Assembly: GCA_028865845.1 (NCBI GenBank)
Contig: JAGWJK010000294.1
Span: 1-6,126, forward strand
Origin: Rhizobiaceae bacterium
Lineage (GTDB): Bacteria; Pseudomonadota; Alphaproteobacteria; Rhizobiales; Rhizobiaceae
DNA: 6,126 nucleotides
Reading direction: 5' to 3'
Below, one piece after another: positions 5,897-6,126 of this stretch; the first letter of the stretch is position 1, and every line of letters starts with the position of its first letter. The notes beneath the pieces are model-generated. The model made no database searches. It worked only from the letters and a program-made list of their open reading frames with translations, and had not been told where the DNA came from. Made by a program: the position numbers and the translations under genes.

Positions 5897-6126
5897 ATGG
5901 ATTTTTATTTCCCGACCGATCTCGGCGAGCAGCTTGCCTTCTGCGCAGCGGCCTTTACCGCGCTGATCGGTCTGATCATGATGTTTGCGCCGGGTTACAC
6001 CTACCGCTTTCTCGGCATTAATGTGCGGGAAGGGCGGACGGACGCCTATGGAGCGGGCAGATCCACCGGCGGCTTCTACCTCGGCCTCGGGCTGGTCGCT
6101 ATCCTGCTTGCGCAACCGATGATCTA
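5897..6126 (+). CDS. Small membrane protein, DUF4345-like (cut by right edge)
   Basis: The first 76 codons of an open frame that continues past the right edge. It begins MDFYFPTDLGEQLAF, has a hydrophobic segment at about 14-33 (LAFCAAAFTALIGLIMMFAP), a short charged loop (NVREGRTDAYGAGRS, about 42-56) and a second hydrophobic segment at about 58-75 (GGFYLGLGLVAILLAQPM). This two-helix pattern with a conserved-looking loop is the layout of small integral membrane proteins of the DUF4345 type that I recall lying between priA and atpH in rhizobia. The function is unknown. Start ATG 5897 has GGGGA (5886-5890) 6 bases upstream, an excellent match. The call of a real gene is firm; the family name is tentative. 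Confidence 0.75.
   Translation, partial: MDFYFPTDLGEQLAFCAAAFTALIGLIMMFAPGYTYRFLGINVREGRTDAYGAGRSTGGFYLGLGLVAILLAQPMI

Overview
The window looks like chromosomal DNA of an alphaproteobacterium, most likely a member of the Rhizobiaceae (Rhizobium/Agrobacterium group). The GC content and third-position GC of the genes are high. The XerC, PriA and terminal membrane-protein sequences read like rhizobial versions of these proteins. This assignment comes from recognition of protein families, not from a database search. No mobile element, CRISPR array, tRNA or rRNA gene was seen.

Layout. Bases 1-596 (minus strand) hold the N-terminal two thirds of the tyrosine recombinase XerC, cut by the left edge. 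Bases 597-841 are a divergent, AT-richer intergenic region. It holds a xerC Shine-Dalgarno sequence facing left, a possible 19-codon leader ORF with a strong Shine-Dalgarno, a hairpin, a promoter candidate and a 22-bp palindrome overlapping that promoter's -10 element. Four plus-strand genes follow in close order: a PlsC-like (hemolysin-type) acyltransferase (842-1798), a GNAT acetyltransferase (1829-2275), a RecF/OLD-like AAA ATPase (2360-3499) and the replication-restart helicase PriA (3557-5788). A 108-bp gap contains a weak terminator candidate and a short direct repeat. The start of a small membrane protein (5897 to beyond the right edge) follows. In rhizobia a gene of this type commonly lies between priA and the ATP synthase genes, which would begin just outside the window.

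How they fit together. The four plus-strand genes have gaps of 30, 84 and 57 bases (the last 15 if PriA starts at 3515), which is compatible with one transcript or two overlapping ones. XerC (chromosome dimer resolution) and PriA (restart of collapsed forks) both serve chromosome maintenance. The ATPase beside priA belongs to a superfamily with DNA-repair members, but its function is not known. The acyltransferase and GNAT protein have no obvious link to replication.

The genes themselves are ordinary chromosomal genes; I see no convincing new multi-gene system. The points most worth a second look are the apparent non-ATG (CTG) start of xerC, the structured region upstream of the acyltransferase, the perfect palindrome at the PriA start, and variant active-site motifs in the acyltransferase and the ATPase.
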